Source: Nitrososphaerota archaeon
Lineage (GTDB): Archaea; Thermoproteota; Nitrososphaeria; Nitrososphaerales; Gagatemarchaeaceae
Assembly (NCBI GenBank): GCA_005877365.1
Contig: VBPP01000144.1
Coordinates: 1 to 5,582 of the forward strand
Reading direction: 5' to 3'
DNA length: 5,582 nt
Position 1 is the stretch's first letter. Each line of letters starts with the position of its first letter. Positions 1 to 5,582 of the stretch are shown one piece after another. The notes beneath the pieces are model-generated. The model ran no database searches. It saw only the letters and a program-made list of their open reading frames with translations, and had not been told where the DNA came from. The translations under genes and the position numbers were made by a program.

Positions 1-216
1 GCTCAGGTTCAGGATATCGATGGCGTCGAAGGGGCAGACCTTGATGCAGATGCCGCACCCGATGCAGAGTTCCTCGGAGATGAGCGCGATCTTCTCCTCG
101 TCGAGGTGGATGCAGTCCTCCCCGTTGATGTTCACGGGGCAGTCCCTGATGCACTCTAGCCCGCACTTCTTGGATTGACAGAGGTCCCGGTCCACGACCG
201 CGACTCGATGCACCAT
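1..216 (-). CDS. ABCE1/Rli1 ribosome-recycling ATPase, N-terminal part (cut by window edge)
   Basis: This is the first 72 codons of ABCE1 (Rli1), the iron-sulphur ABC ATPase that splits post-termination ribosomes in archaea and eukaryotes. The visible protein carries both [4Fe-4S] motifs. Cluster 1 uses C13, C18, C22 and C26 (CQSKKC...C...CP). Cluster 2 is the ferredoxin-like CIGCGICIKVCP with C51, C54, C57 and C61. It is followed by FDAIDILNL, the junction that in this family leads into the first nucleotide-binding domain, so this is not a stand-alone ferredoxin. An extra C35 is not a standard cluster ligand. The ATG at 216-214 gives the usual short MVHRVAVVDRDLC lead; a GTG follows immediately as an alternative. 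The start lies 12 bases after the stop of the small upstream gene, which suggests co-transcription. No strong ribosome binding site is seen. The NBDs lie outside the window. Confidence 0.93.
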   Translation of the reverse strand, partial: MVHRVAVVDRDLCQSKKCGLECIRDCPVNINGEDCIHLDEEKIALISEELCIGCGICIKVCPFDAIDILNLS

Positions 217-228
217 TACACGACGGAC

Positions 229-492
229 CTAGTCTTCCTTCAATCTTTTGGGTATGGGGCAGAACGAGCAGATGTTGGGGTCGCCGTCGAGCGAGAGGCT
301 TTCGCAGGAATATCTCTTCTTCATCTCTCTCCACACGACGCCGTCCTCGACGACACCTCCGAGATGTATCGCTTCGTGCTCCTCGATGACGGGGCGGAGA
401 CGGCAACCGGCACAGATCGGCTTCACGAAGGCGAGGCTGCTCGCCGTGCTGTTGTAGATCATCAGAACGGAGGAGCCACCCATCAGCCACAT
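229..492 (-). CDS. Small cysteine-rich protein of unknown function, upstream of ABCE1
   Basis: I do not recognise this 87-residue protein. Five cysteines are arranged as CAGC (C27, C30), C63 and CSFC (C75, C78), with H39 and H43 between them. The two CxxC knuckles suggest a zinc ribbon or another metal site. The central part (VIEEHEAIHLGGVVEDGVVW) and the C-terminal GDPNICSFCPIP look like real, constrained protein rather than antisense noise. It is co-oriented with surE and ABCE1 and ends 12 bases before the ABCE1 start. The start is uncertain. ATG 492 and ATG 483 are both possible, and neither has a clear Shine-Dalgarno. ATG 483 overlaps by one base the TGA of a 29-codon ORF starting at 572, so the gene may be translationally coupled, or its 5' end may be frameshifted like its neighbour surE. 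No membrane segment is evident in the 87 residues. Confidence 0.6.
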   Translation of the reverse strand: MWLMGGSSVLMIYNSTASSLAFVKPICAGCRLRPVIEEHEAIHLGGVVEDGVVWREMKKRYSCESLSLDGDPNICSFCPIPKRLKED

Positions 493-662
493 CGCGCGTT
501 TCTGGGAAGCGAGGAGATGAAAAGTGCCGGCACAGCCAACTTCACGAGCCCGGTCAGTGGCACGACCTTCATTCCTCTCGTCACTCCGTTCAGTGAGGCG
601 CGAGTCAGGGAACTCATCCCTCTTCTATCACATCCTGCCCTCGCTTAATTGCTGATACGTAT

Positions 663-893
663 TCATTTCTGCACAACTGGTGAATCGTTTTTTACTCCGC
701 CGATTCGGCGGGCGACGTCCCTCCTCAGCTTCTCAAGTTCTTCGTTGTGCAGCGCCGCGAGGCCGAGCACCATCGGAGAGATTGAGATCGCCCTCTCGGT
801 GTGGACGGCGTGAGCGTCGGAGTTAGGCCTGAAAGTCCCCAGCCTCTCACCCCACAGCCAATAGTAGGGCCGCCCCCTCGGGTCTTTCCTCAC
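663..893 (-). pseudogene. surE: SurE 3' fragment (frameshifted C-terminal part)
   Basis: This is the C-terminal part of the SurE nucleotidase, in a different frame from the N-terminal part. Family sequence in this frame begins upstream of the GTG at 893. From about 986 it reads LLNVNFPSQVD, then IESRKYKDKVLVRKDPRG, RPYYWLWGE, and finally the DAHAV...AISISP segment that closes the SurE fold. The GTG start at 893 is therefore only the first start codon of the fragment, not a genuine gene start. The tail ends in a TGA at 665-663. It matches full-length SurE proteins in order and content, so the gene was one unit whose frame is broken between about 1055 and 986. On its own the fragment lacks all metal-binding residues and cannot be active. 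It would become part of an intact 663-1407 gene if the break is a sequencing or assembly error. Confidence 0.8.
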
Positions 894-921
894 CAGGACC
901 TTATCCTTGTACTTTCTACTC

Positions 922-1407
922 TCAATCGTCGTCAGGCGGATGGGAGTCTTGGAATCGACCTGTGAAGGAAAGTTGACGTTGAGCAGCTGATGTCTGACCT
1001 GAAGCGAAAATTGTCTCCTCCGGAACCTCCATCGAGAAGGCGATTGCGGGAATCCCCATCAGCGAGGCTTCGAGGGCTGCCGCGACCGTGCCGGACGCGA
1101 GTATGTCTTGAAAGGTCACGTTGTCCCCGTAGTTGATGCCCGAGGCTACCAAGTCAGGCCTCCTCGGAAGGAGGCTGTTGACGCCTATCATGACAGAGTC
1201 CCCGGGGCTCCCCGAAACCGCGTAGCAATCGAGGCCGTCGACCTTTAGCCTGCTGACCCTTAGTGGCTTGTGAAACGTAAGACTCAGGGCCGTCGCGCTC
1301 TGAGGCTGATCCGGCCCCACGATTGAAACCGCGGCGTACCTTCCGATCGACTTCGCAAGGGCGATCATCCCTTCGCTCTGAACGCCGTCGTCGTTCGTCA
1401 CCATCAC
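922..1407 (-). pseudogene. surE: SurE 5'/3'-nucleotidase, N-terminal fragment (frame broken near residue 128)
   Basis: SurE is a metal-dependent phosphatase of nucleoside monophosphates (and, in some members, short polyphosphate). The N-terminal Rossmann-like half is well preserved. VTNDDG supplies D6 and D7, S37 lies in PQSAT, SGSPGDSV is at 65-72, and N92 lies in SGINYGDN; these equal the known metal ligands Asp-Asp-Ser-Asn. SGTVAAALEA and GIPAIAFS follow. After about residue 125 the frame runs into non-homologous sequence rich in Q, S and D and stops at 922. The family continues instead in another frame (see the 663-893 fragment). Compared with remembered archaeal SurE proteins, about 25 residues between AFS and LNVNFP are missing. 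The start is GTG at 1407 (ATG 1404 also possible), 10 bases beyond the stop of the upstream regulator, so the two genes are probably one transcript. Confidence 0.88.
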
Positions 1408-1417
1408 GAGCTTCTTT

Positions 1418-2026
1418 CTAACCAGCCATCTTCACCTTCGCGACCACATCCCTTATCGCCTGATCAGGGCTGCGACAGCCATAGAACTTCGAAAGGACCG
1501 TACCTGCGCTCTCCATCGTGTCCTCCGTGAAGACTGTCTCCGCTATCAGTTTCTCCTCCGGGTCGAGGTCGAGTGACTCCACGGCTCTCTTGAGTCTCGA
1601 TTCGGTGGCTGAGAATTCGTCTATCATCCTCTGAAGTCGTCTCGTTTGGTCCTTGATTCTTCTCCCTTGTATAAGAAGCTCTTCGGCCATCCCATTTAGG
1701 TCGGCATACACATCCTTCGCAGCCCCGAGCTCCTGTTGTTCCCGCTCCGCGCTCAAGTTAACGATCATCAGGCTCCCCCTGGAGAAATCACCGAGCTTCG
1801 ACCCTTTGAGCGAGTAAGCCTTCCTCACCGCGAGATACTTGCGGGGGCTGAGGGTCCTCTCCTCTATGAGCCCCATTTTCTTCAACTTCTCAAGGTGTTT
1901 GAGGACTCCTTGAATTGAGATCCCAGTCCTCTCAGCGAGCTCCCTGAGCGTCCTGGGCCTGGTGGAGATAAGCTGACCTATCATCAGCCGATGGTGAGAC
2001 GATGTGATGGATTCGAGGGGAGTCAA
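1418..2026 (-). CDS. Phr/HSR1-like winged-helix regulator with coiled-coil tail (probable heat-shock repressor)
   Basis: This is a 202-residue DNA-binding protein. Residues about 10-75 form an ArsR-type winged helix: HRLMIGQLISTRPRTLRELAERTG leads into the recognition helix ISIQGVLKHLEKLKKMGLI, then a wing around ERTLSPRKYLAV. Residues about 93-150 are charged and heptad-like, predicting a dimerising coiled coil, and the last 50 residues are mixed helix. The Pyrococcus heat-shock repressor Phr, as remembered, has the same order and nearly the same length. The gene diverges from hsp20-cdc48 across a promoter with a double palindrome, and Phr and HSR1 repress themselves plus hsp20 and AAA ATPase genes. 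From this I infer an autoregulated heat-shock repressor. The start is TTG at 2026, the only start codon before the frame runs into the promoter, preceded by purine-rich AAAGAAAGAAGG. Another ArsR-like regulator cannot be excluded without alignment. Confidence 0.78.
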   Translation of the reverse strand: MTPLESITSSHHRLMIGQLISTRPRTLRELAERTGISIQGVLKHLEKLKKMGLIEERTLSPRKYLAVRKAYSLKGSKLGDFSRGSLMIVNLSAEREQQELGAAKDVYADLNGMAEELLIQGRRIKDQTRRLQRMIDEFSATESRLKRAVESLDLDPEEKLIAETVFTEDTMESAGTVLSKFYGCRSPDQAIRDVVAKVKMAG

Positions 2027-2063
2027 GGCCTTCTTTCTTTCTGAAGGCTGTGATGCGCAAGAC

Positions 2064-2070
2064 TTTTAAA
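2064..2070. promoter_or_regulatory. Shared TATA-like box of the divergent regulator / hsp20 promoter
   Basis: TTTTAAA at 2064-2070 contains the palindrome TTTAAA, so it reads as an archaeal TATA box on both strands. On the + strand, a start about 26 bases downstream falls near 2093, leaving a leader of about 17 bases before the hsp20 GTG. On the - strand, the start would fall near 2041, about 15 bases before the regulator TTG at 2026. No better box is visible in the 83-base gap. The start points are inferred from typical archaeal spacing, not seen. Confidence 0.55.
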
Positions 2071-2073
2071 CCT

Positions 2074-2103
2074 TTAACTTTTGGTTAACTAACCAAGAGT
2101 TAA
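2074..2103. promoter_or_regulatory. Tandem palindromic operator (two 15-bp heat-shock repressor-like sites)
   Basis: Two abutting 15-bp palindromes lie here: TTAAC-N5-GTTAA at 2074-2088 and CTAAC-N5-GTTAA at 2089-2103. Taken together, arms 2074-2087 and 2090-2103 are perfectly complementary except for one pair (2080/2097) around a 2-base centre. The HSR1 motif remembered from Archaeoglobus is CTAAC-N5-GTTAG, and the second site differs from it only in the last base. The Phr operator elements (TTTA, a TGGTAA-like core, then an A-rich block about 10 bases on) also have close counterparts starting at 2073 and 2082. The pair sits between the TATA box and just beyond the predicted hsp20 start site, and immediately upstream of the box for the opposite direction. 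Bound repressor could therefore block both promoters. Confidence 0.75.
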
Positions 2104-2109
2104 GTCAAC

Positions 2110-2619
2110 GTGAGCGACGACAAAAGAAAGACGCTGCGAGATTTGCTCGACGAGCTAGACCGCTCTTTCGAGGAGATGGAGAGAGAGATAGAAGAAGCGG
2201 TCAGGCACGGGTTCGAGAGCGGACGAAAGGTCTTCTCCAGGCCTTTCGTCGCCGGTATATCGATGGGGATGGGTCCGGAGGGAAAGCCGACGATTCAGTT
2301 ATTCGGTAACGACCCGCTCTCCAGCGAGGGTTTCAGGTCGCCGATTCACGAACAGGTGATAGATGATAACGCGAAGACTCTGCGAGTGATTGTTGAGCTC
2401 CCGGGTGTGGAGAAGAGTATCATCGAGATAGCTGCCTCGGAGGACAGAGTATCGATAAAGGCGGAGAAGGATGCCAGAAAGTACAGGTCCGAGTTTCCCC
2501 TGAAGAGGGAGGTCGACCCGGAGAGTGCAAAAGCTGAATACAAGAACGGGATTCTGGATCTATTCTTCTTAATTAAAGACAAGACTAATAAGGGATATAG
2601 GCGGGTAAGCGTTGTCTGA
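2110..2619 (+). CDS. Hsp20 / alpha-crystallin family small heat-shock protein
   Basis: This is a 169-residue cytosolic ATP-independent holdase that binds unfolding proteins and keeps them refoldable. Residues 1-80 are a variable N-terminal arm whose first 30 residues are a strongly charged helix (DLLDELDRSFEEMEREIEEA). The alpha-crystallin domain spans about 81-160, with the IVELPGV strand at 94-100, the typical A-x-x-x-N-G-x-L signature (A142, N146, G147, L149) and a final V166-S-V168 matching the C-terminal I-x-I oligomer-docking motif. The length is normal. The start is GTG at 2110, the first start codon after the double operator, with no clear Shine-Dalgarno and a short predicted leader. 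The TGA at 2617-2619 overlaps the earliest possible cdc48 start, so the two genes are almost certainly co-transcribed. Heat-inducible repression by the divergent regulator is inferred from the promoter layout. Confidence 0.92.
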   Translation: MSDDKRKTLRDLLDELDRSFEEMEREIEEAVRHGFESGRKVFSRPFVAGISMGMGPEGKPTIQLFGNDPLSSEGFRSPIHEQVIDDNAKTLRVIVELPGVEKSIIEIAASEDRVSIKAEKDARKYRSEFPLKREVDPESAKAEYKNGILDLFFLIKDKTNKGYRRVSVV

Positions 2620-3301
2620 GAGTGGATCAGGCGTGAGCCAGCAGCAAGTCCAACTGAAAGTCCTTGAGGCTTACACAAGAGACGTTGGCAGGGGAGTCGC
2701 TAGGATTGACTATGATGCCATGGATGCACTCGATGCATCCACTGGCGACGTGATTGAGATCAAGGGAAAGAGGAGGACAGTCGCGAAGTGCCTCCCACTC
2801 TACCCCTCCGACGAGGGGAGGGGTATCGTCAGGATAGACGGCCTCATTAGAAATAATGCGGGCGTAGCGATAGGAGATGTCGTCGTCGTCAAGAAGGTGA
2901 AGGCACCCCCGGCGGAGAAGGTCGTCGTGGCACCTCTTGAGGCGGTCCCTCCGATAGATGAGAGGTATCTCGCCGATGCCCTCGAGAGCGTGCCGGTCAC
3001 GAAGGGGGACAACATCATGATTCCGTACTTTGGTGGCCGCCTGACATTCCAGGTTGTCGGGGTGAGCCCCGCGGCGGATGCGGCCCTGATCACCCAGAGG
3101 ACCGTCTTCGTAATCTCCGAGAAGGGAGAGGCACTCCGCGGGGTTCCGCAGGTAACTTACGAAGACATAGGCGGCCTGAAGGACGAGATTCAGAAGGTCA
3201 GGGAGATGATCGAGCTTCCCCTCAGACACCCGGAGATCTTCGAGAAGCTGCATACCGATAAGCGGGCCGGAGATAATGAGCAAATTCTACGGCGAATCTG
3301 A
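2612..3301 (+). pseudogene. Cdc48/VAT AAA+ ATPase, 5' fragment (N domain and start of D1; frame broken at about 3251)
   Basis: This is the N-terminal part of the archaeal p97/Cdc48/VAT unfoldase. From TTG 2612 the residues are numbered 1-229. The double-psi barrel begins at VQLKVLEAYTRDVGRG, followed by the second N subdomain, and D1 opens at 181-213 (VTYEDIGGL... to HPEIFEKL). Residues 214-229 are out of frame: family sequence resumes on another frame from 3252 as [17 protein letters not shown]. The D1 segment GIxxPKGVLLxGPPGTGKT and following residues is absent. The family spacing predicts about 98 missing nucleotides, so restoring the frame alone would not restore D1 Walker A. GTG at 2633 (MSQQQVQL) is the more family-like start. 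TTG 2612 would overlap hsp20 by 8 bases. The gene is cotranscribed with hsp20, and unfoldase plus holdase suit one stress operon. Confidence 0.88.
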
Positions 3302-4703
3302 GGCGAGGCTGAGAGAGATTTTCAAGGAGGCGAAGGAGAAGGCGCCGACGATAATCTTCATCGACGAGATCGACTCTATCGCTCCGAAGAGAGAGGAAGT
3401 GACTGGCGAAGTCGAGCGGCGGGTCGTCAGCCAGCTGCTCTCCCTGATGGACGGCCTCGAGGCGAGAGGGAAGGTCATCGTTATCGCAGCGACAAACAGG
3501 CCGAACGCGATCGACCCCGCGCTGAGGCGCCCCGGAAGGTTCGATAGGGAGATTGAGATCAAGGTCCCCGACAAGAAGGGAAGACTGGAGATACTCCAGA
3601 TTCACACGCGCCACATGCCCCTACAGCAGGATGTGGATATCGAGAGGCTCGCCGCTGTCTCCCACGGCTTCGTCGGCGCGGACCTCGAGTATCTCTGCAA
3701 GGAGGCAGCAATGAAGACGCTGAGACGGATGCTCCCCGAGCTCAAGCTCGAGGAAGACAGGCTGAGCCCGGAGGTGCTCGACAAGCTCATCGTGACCGCG
3801 GAAGACTTCGACAACGCCCTCAAGGACGTCATGCCCTCAGCGATGAGAGAAGTCTACTTGGAGACGCCGGACGTCAAGTGGTCGGAGATAGGAGGTCTTG
3901 AAGGGGTGAAGAAGGAGCTCCAGGAGGCCGTGGAGTGGCCCCTGAAGTACCCTGAGCTCTACAAGACCATCGGCTACAACATGCCGAAAGGAATCCTCCT
4001 CCACGGTCCGTCGGGAACGGGGAAGACACTTCTCGCGAAGGCTGTCGCGACTGAGAGCGAGGCCAACTTCATCAGCGTCAGGGGTCCCGAACTGCTCAGC
4101 AAGTGGGTCGGCGAGTCGGAGAGGGGAGTAAGGGAGGTCTTCAGGCGCGCGAGGCAGGCGTCGCCCTGCATCATCTTCTTCGACGAAGTCGACGCTCTGG
4201 CGCCAACCCGAGGAATGGGAGGTGACAGCATGGTGACCGAGAGGGTCGTCAGCCAGCTGCTGACGGAGCTCGACGGGATACAGAGCCTTCAAGGAGTAGT
4301 GGTCCTGGCAGCGACCAACAGGATCGACATAGTCGACTCTGCTCTACTCAGGGCTGGAAGGTTCGACAAGGTGATCATCATCCCCATGCCGGACAAGGGA
4401 GCTCGGAGGGAGGTCCTCAAGATTCACATGAAGGGAAAGCCGATCGCGAAAGATGTCGACGTGGAAACGCTCGTGGAAATCACCGAGGGCTTCAGCGGGG
4501 CCGATATAGCCGCAATAGTCAACACCGCCGTCTCCCTCGTCTTGCAGGAGTTCCTCTCCAGGTACCCGAAGCCAGAGGAAGCGAAGAAGCACGCCGATGA
4601 GGCAATCGTGACGGCCGAACACTTCCAGGATGCTGTGAAGAAGGTCAGGTCCTCCAGAGAGGGGAAGCCGATGGAGAAGGTCACGGTCCCCTACTATCGC
4701 TAG
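3276..4703 (+). pseudogene. Cdc48/VAT AAA+ ATPase, 3' fragment (rest of D1 and complete D2)
   Basis: This is the continuation of Cdc48; in-frame homology already starts at 3252, and ATG 3276 is internal to the family sequence. Counting from that ATG, D1 Walker B is FIDE (28-31), sensor 1 is ATN (72-74), and the second region of homology with arginines is RRPGRFD (84-90). D2 is complete: WSEIGGL (202-208), Walker A GPSGTGKT (244-251; S replaces the common second P), Walker B FFDE (301-304), ATN (346-348) and AGRFD (360-364). The protein ends in Y-Y-R, matching the hydrophobic-Tyr-X tail that docks archaeal ATPases on the 20S proteasome. Without D1 Walker A the product could bind ATP only in D2. 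Whether it is expressed is unknown: the ATG could serve as a restart, but the most likely explanations are assembly error or a recent deletion. The TAG stop is at 4701-4703. Confidence 0.9.
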
Positions 4704-4708
4704 ATAGG

Positions 4709-4716
4709 CTAAATAC
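4709..4716 (+). promoter_or_regulatory. TATA-like box upstream of lysS
   Basis: CTAAATAC at 4709-4716 lies in the 42-base gap after cdc48 and resembles an archaeal TATA box. A start about 26 bases downstream would leave a leader of only about 8 bases before TTG 4746, close to leaderless. Read-through from cdc48 is equally possible, since no terminator-like T run is visible between the genes. Confidence 0.35.
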
Positions 4717-4745
4717 CGAGCGAGCATCGGACCGCTTACCGCGCG

Positions 4746-5582
4746 TTGCAACAAGAAGTCAAGATCATCGGCAGAGGGACATGGCTCGACAGGGTAGCCG
4801 ACGAAGTCATCACTAGGGAGAAGAGGCTCGGCCGTAGCCTCTCCTTGATCCGTGTGGAGAGCGGCATCGCCGCATCGGGAACCCCACACATAGGGAACGT
4901 CGGAGACGCCATCCGAAGCTACGGGGTGAAGATGGCCCTCGAGAGTGCGGGGTACCGCTCGGAGCTGATCGCCTTCTCTGACGACTTCGACGGCTTGAGG
5001 AGGGTTCCGGCCGGTTATCCCGAGTGGCTGAAGGACTACCTCGCCCACCCTGTCGCGAAGATTCCCGATCCCTTCGGTTGTCACGCGTCGTACGGAGAGC
5101 ACGCTGGCGCACTCCTGAGGGAATCGCTCGACATGCTCGGGATCCAGTATACCTTCGTCAGCGGTGCCGAGGCGTACAAAAAGGGCCTCCTCAACGAACA
5201 GATCAAGACGATACTCGAGAACTCTCAACTGATCGGGAAGAAGATCAGGGAGATGGTCGGTCAGACCAAGTACGAGCAGGTCCTGCCGTACACCCCGGTC
5301 TGCGAGAACTGCGGGCGGATCTACACGACGCACTCCTACTCCTACGACCCGAAGACTGCCACCGTCTCCTACAGTTGCGAGAGAACGGAACTCGGACACG
5401 GCTTCGAGGAGGGATGCGGCCACAAGGGGACGGCCAGGGTGACAGACGGAGAGGGGAAGCTTGCCTGGAAGAGCGAGTTCGCCGCACGCTGGGCCGCCCT
5501 GGACATTCGCTTCGAGGCGATCGGGAAGGAGATAGCCGACTCGGTGAGGGTTAACGATTGGATATGCGAGAATGTTCTGAAA
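4746..5582 (+). CDS. lysS: Class I lysyl-tRNA synthetase, N-terminal part (cut by window edge)
   Basis: This class I LysRS, the archaeal type, charges tRNA-Lys with lysine. There are 279 codons in one open frame up to the window end. The class I HIGH-type motif is TPHIGN (H48-N51) in the ASGTPHIGNVGD context. The YPEWLKDYLAHPVAKIPDPFG and SYGEHAGALL segments are typical of this family. A zinc-knob insertion shows C186 and C189 (CENC), then C211 and C224 (CGH). LAWKSEFAARWAALDIRFEA follows, leading toward the KMSKS-type loop, which lies beyond the window. The start is TTG at 4746, the only start codon after an in-frame TAA at 4710-4712, and it gives a normal family N-terminus. There is no strong Shine-Dalgarno. 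It follows cdc48 by 42 bases on the same strand, and functional linkage to the heat-shock genes is not implied. Confidence 0.93.
   Translation, partial: MQQEVKIIGRGTWLDRVADEVITREKRLGRSLSLIRVESGIAASGTPHIGNVGDAIRSYGVKMALESAGYRSELIAFSDDFDGLRRVPAGYPEWLKDYLAHPVAKIPDPFGCHASYGEHAGALLRESLDMLGIQYTFVSGAEAYKKGLLNEQIKTILENSQLIGKKIREMVGQTKYEQVLPYTPVCENCGRIYTTHSYSYDPKTATVSYSCERTELGHGFEEGCGHKGTARVTDGEGKLAWKSEFAARWAALDIRFEAIGKEIADSVRVNDWICENVLK

Noticed and set aside
1..216. Stand-alone 2x[4Fe-4S] ferredoxin
   Set aside because: The Cx4Cx3Cx3CP first cluster, the ISEELCIGCGICIKVCPF segment and the DAIDILNL exit match the ABCE1 N-terminus, not a free ferredoxin.
175..648. 157-codon + strand ORF opposite the ABCE1 start and the small cysteine-rich gene
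   Set aside because: It overlaps the certain ABCE1 N-terminus on the other strand, its composition (many H, D, R, A) looks antisense, and no motif is recognisable.
2627..3283. 218-codon - strand ORF inside the cdc48 5' part
   Set aside because: It is an antisense shadow of the well-conserved N domain.
3236..3300. Programmed ribosomal frameshift in cdc48
   Set aside because: No slippery site is seen, and shifting frame would still leave the D1 Walker A segment absent.
4344..5423. 359-codon - strand ORF across the cdc48 end and lysS
   Set aside because: Both + strand genes are unmistakable. The antisense frame is open because of GC-rich codon use and shows no family motif.
5024..5554. 176-codon + strand ORF within lysS
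   Set aside because: It is arginine-rich and out of frame with the clear LysRS reading frame that runs from 4746 to the window end.
1..5582. CRISPR array, insertion sequence, tRNA or rRNA
   Set aside because: No spaced direct repeats, transposase motifs, terminal inverted repeats or cloverleaf-like segments were found on reading the window.

Overview
The window is archaeal chromosomal DNA of moderately high GC. The evidence is the set of conserved archaeal information-processing and protein-quality genes: the 2x[4Fe-4S] N-terminus of ABCE1/Rli1, a class I lysyl-tRNA synthetase, a two-ATPase-domain Cdc48/VAT, an Hsp20 chaperone and an ArsR-like regulator with a coiled-coil tail. Starts are mostly GTG or TTG, Shine-Dalgarno signals are weak, and TATA-like boxes lie at archaeal spacing. 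The Cdc48 and LysRS sequences feel closer to the Thermoproteota/Thaumarchaeota-Bathyarchaeia side than to Euryarchaeota, but I cannot place the lineage without a search.

Layout. The left 2 kb reads leftward: the regulator (1418-2026), surE in two out-of-frame pieces (1407 down to 663), an unrecognised small cysteine-rich protein (492 down to 229), and the first 72 codons of ABCE1 (216 down to the window edge). The right part reads rightward: hsp20 (2110-2619) overlaps or directly abuts cdc48 (2612/2633-4703, also in two out-of-frame pieces). After 42 bases comes a class I lysS truncated by the window end (4746-5582).

The centre of interest is the 83-base divergent promoter at 2027-2109. It holds a palindromic TTTAAA box that can serve both directions. 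Directly beside it, on the hsp20 side, are two abutting 15-bp TTAAC-N5-GTTAA-type palindromes (2074-2088 and 2089-2103), which together form a near-perfect 30-bp dyad. This matches in form the operators remembered for the archaeal heat-shock repressors HSR1 (Archaeoglobus) and Phr (Pyrococcus). The regulator beside it has the size and architecture of Phr, and hsp20 plus an AAA+ ATPase are the classical targets of that family. The simplest reading is a self-contained heat-shock module: a repressor that controls itself and an hsp20-cdc48 operon, releasing a holdase and an unfoldase together on heating.

Two conserved genes are broken. cdc48 lacks the D1 Walker A segment (about 98 nt missing at about 3251), and surE lacks a stretch before its LNVNFP motif (roughly 75-80 nt missing near 985-1055). 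Both changes shift the frame. Because Cdc48 is usually indispensable, assembly or consensus error is a strong alternative to real gene loss.
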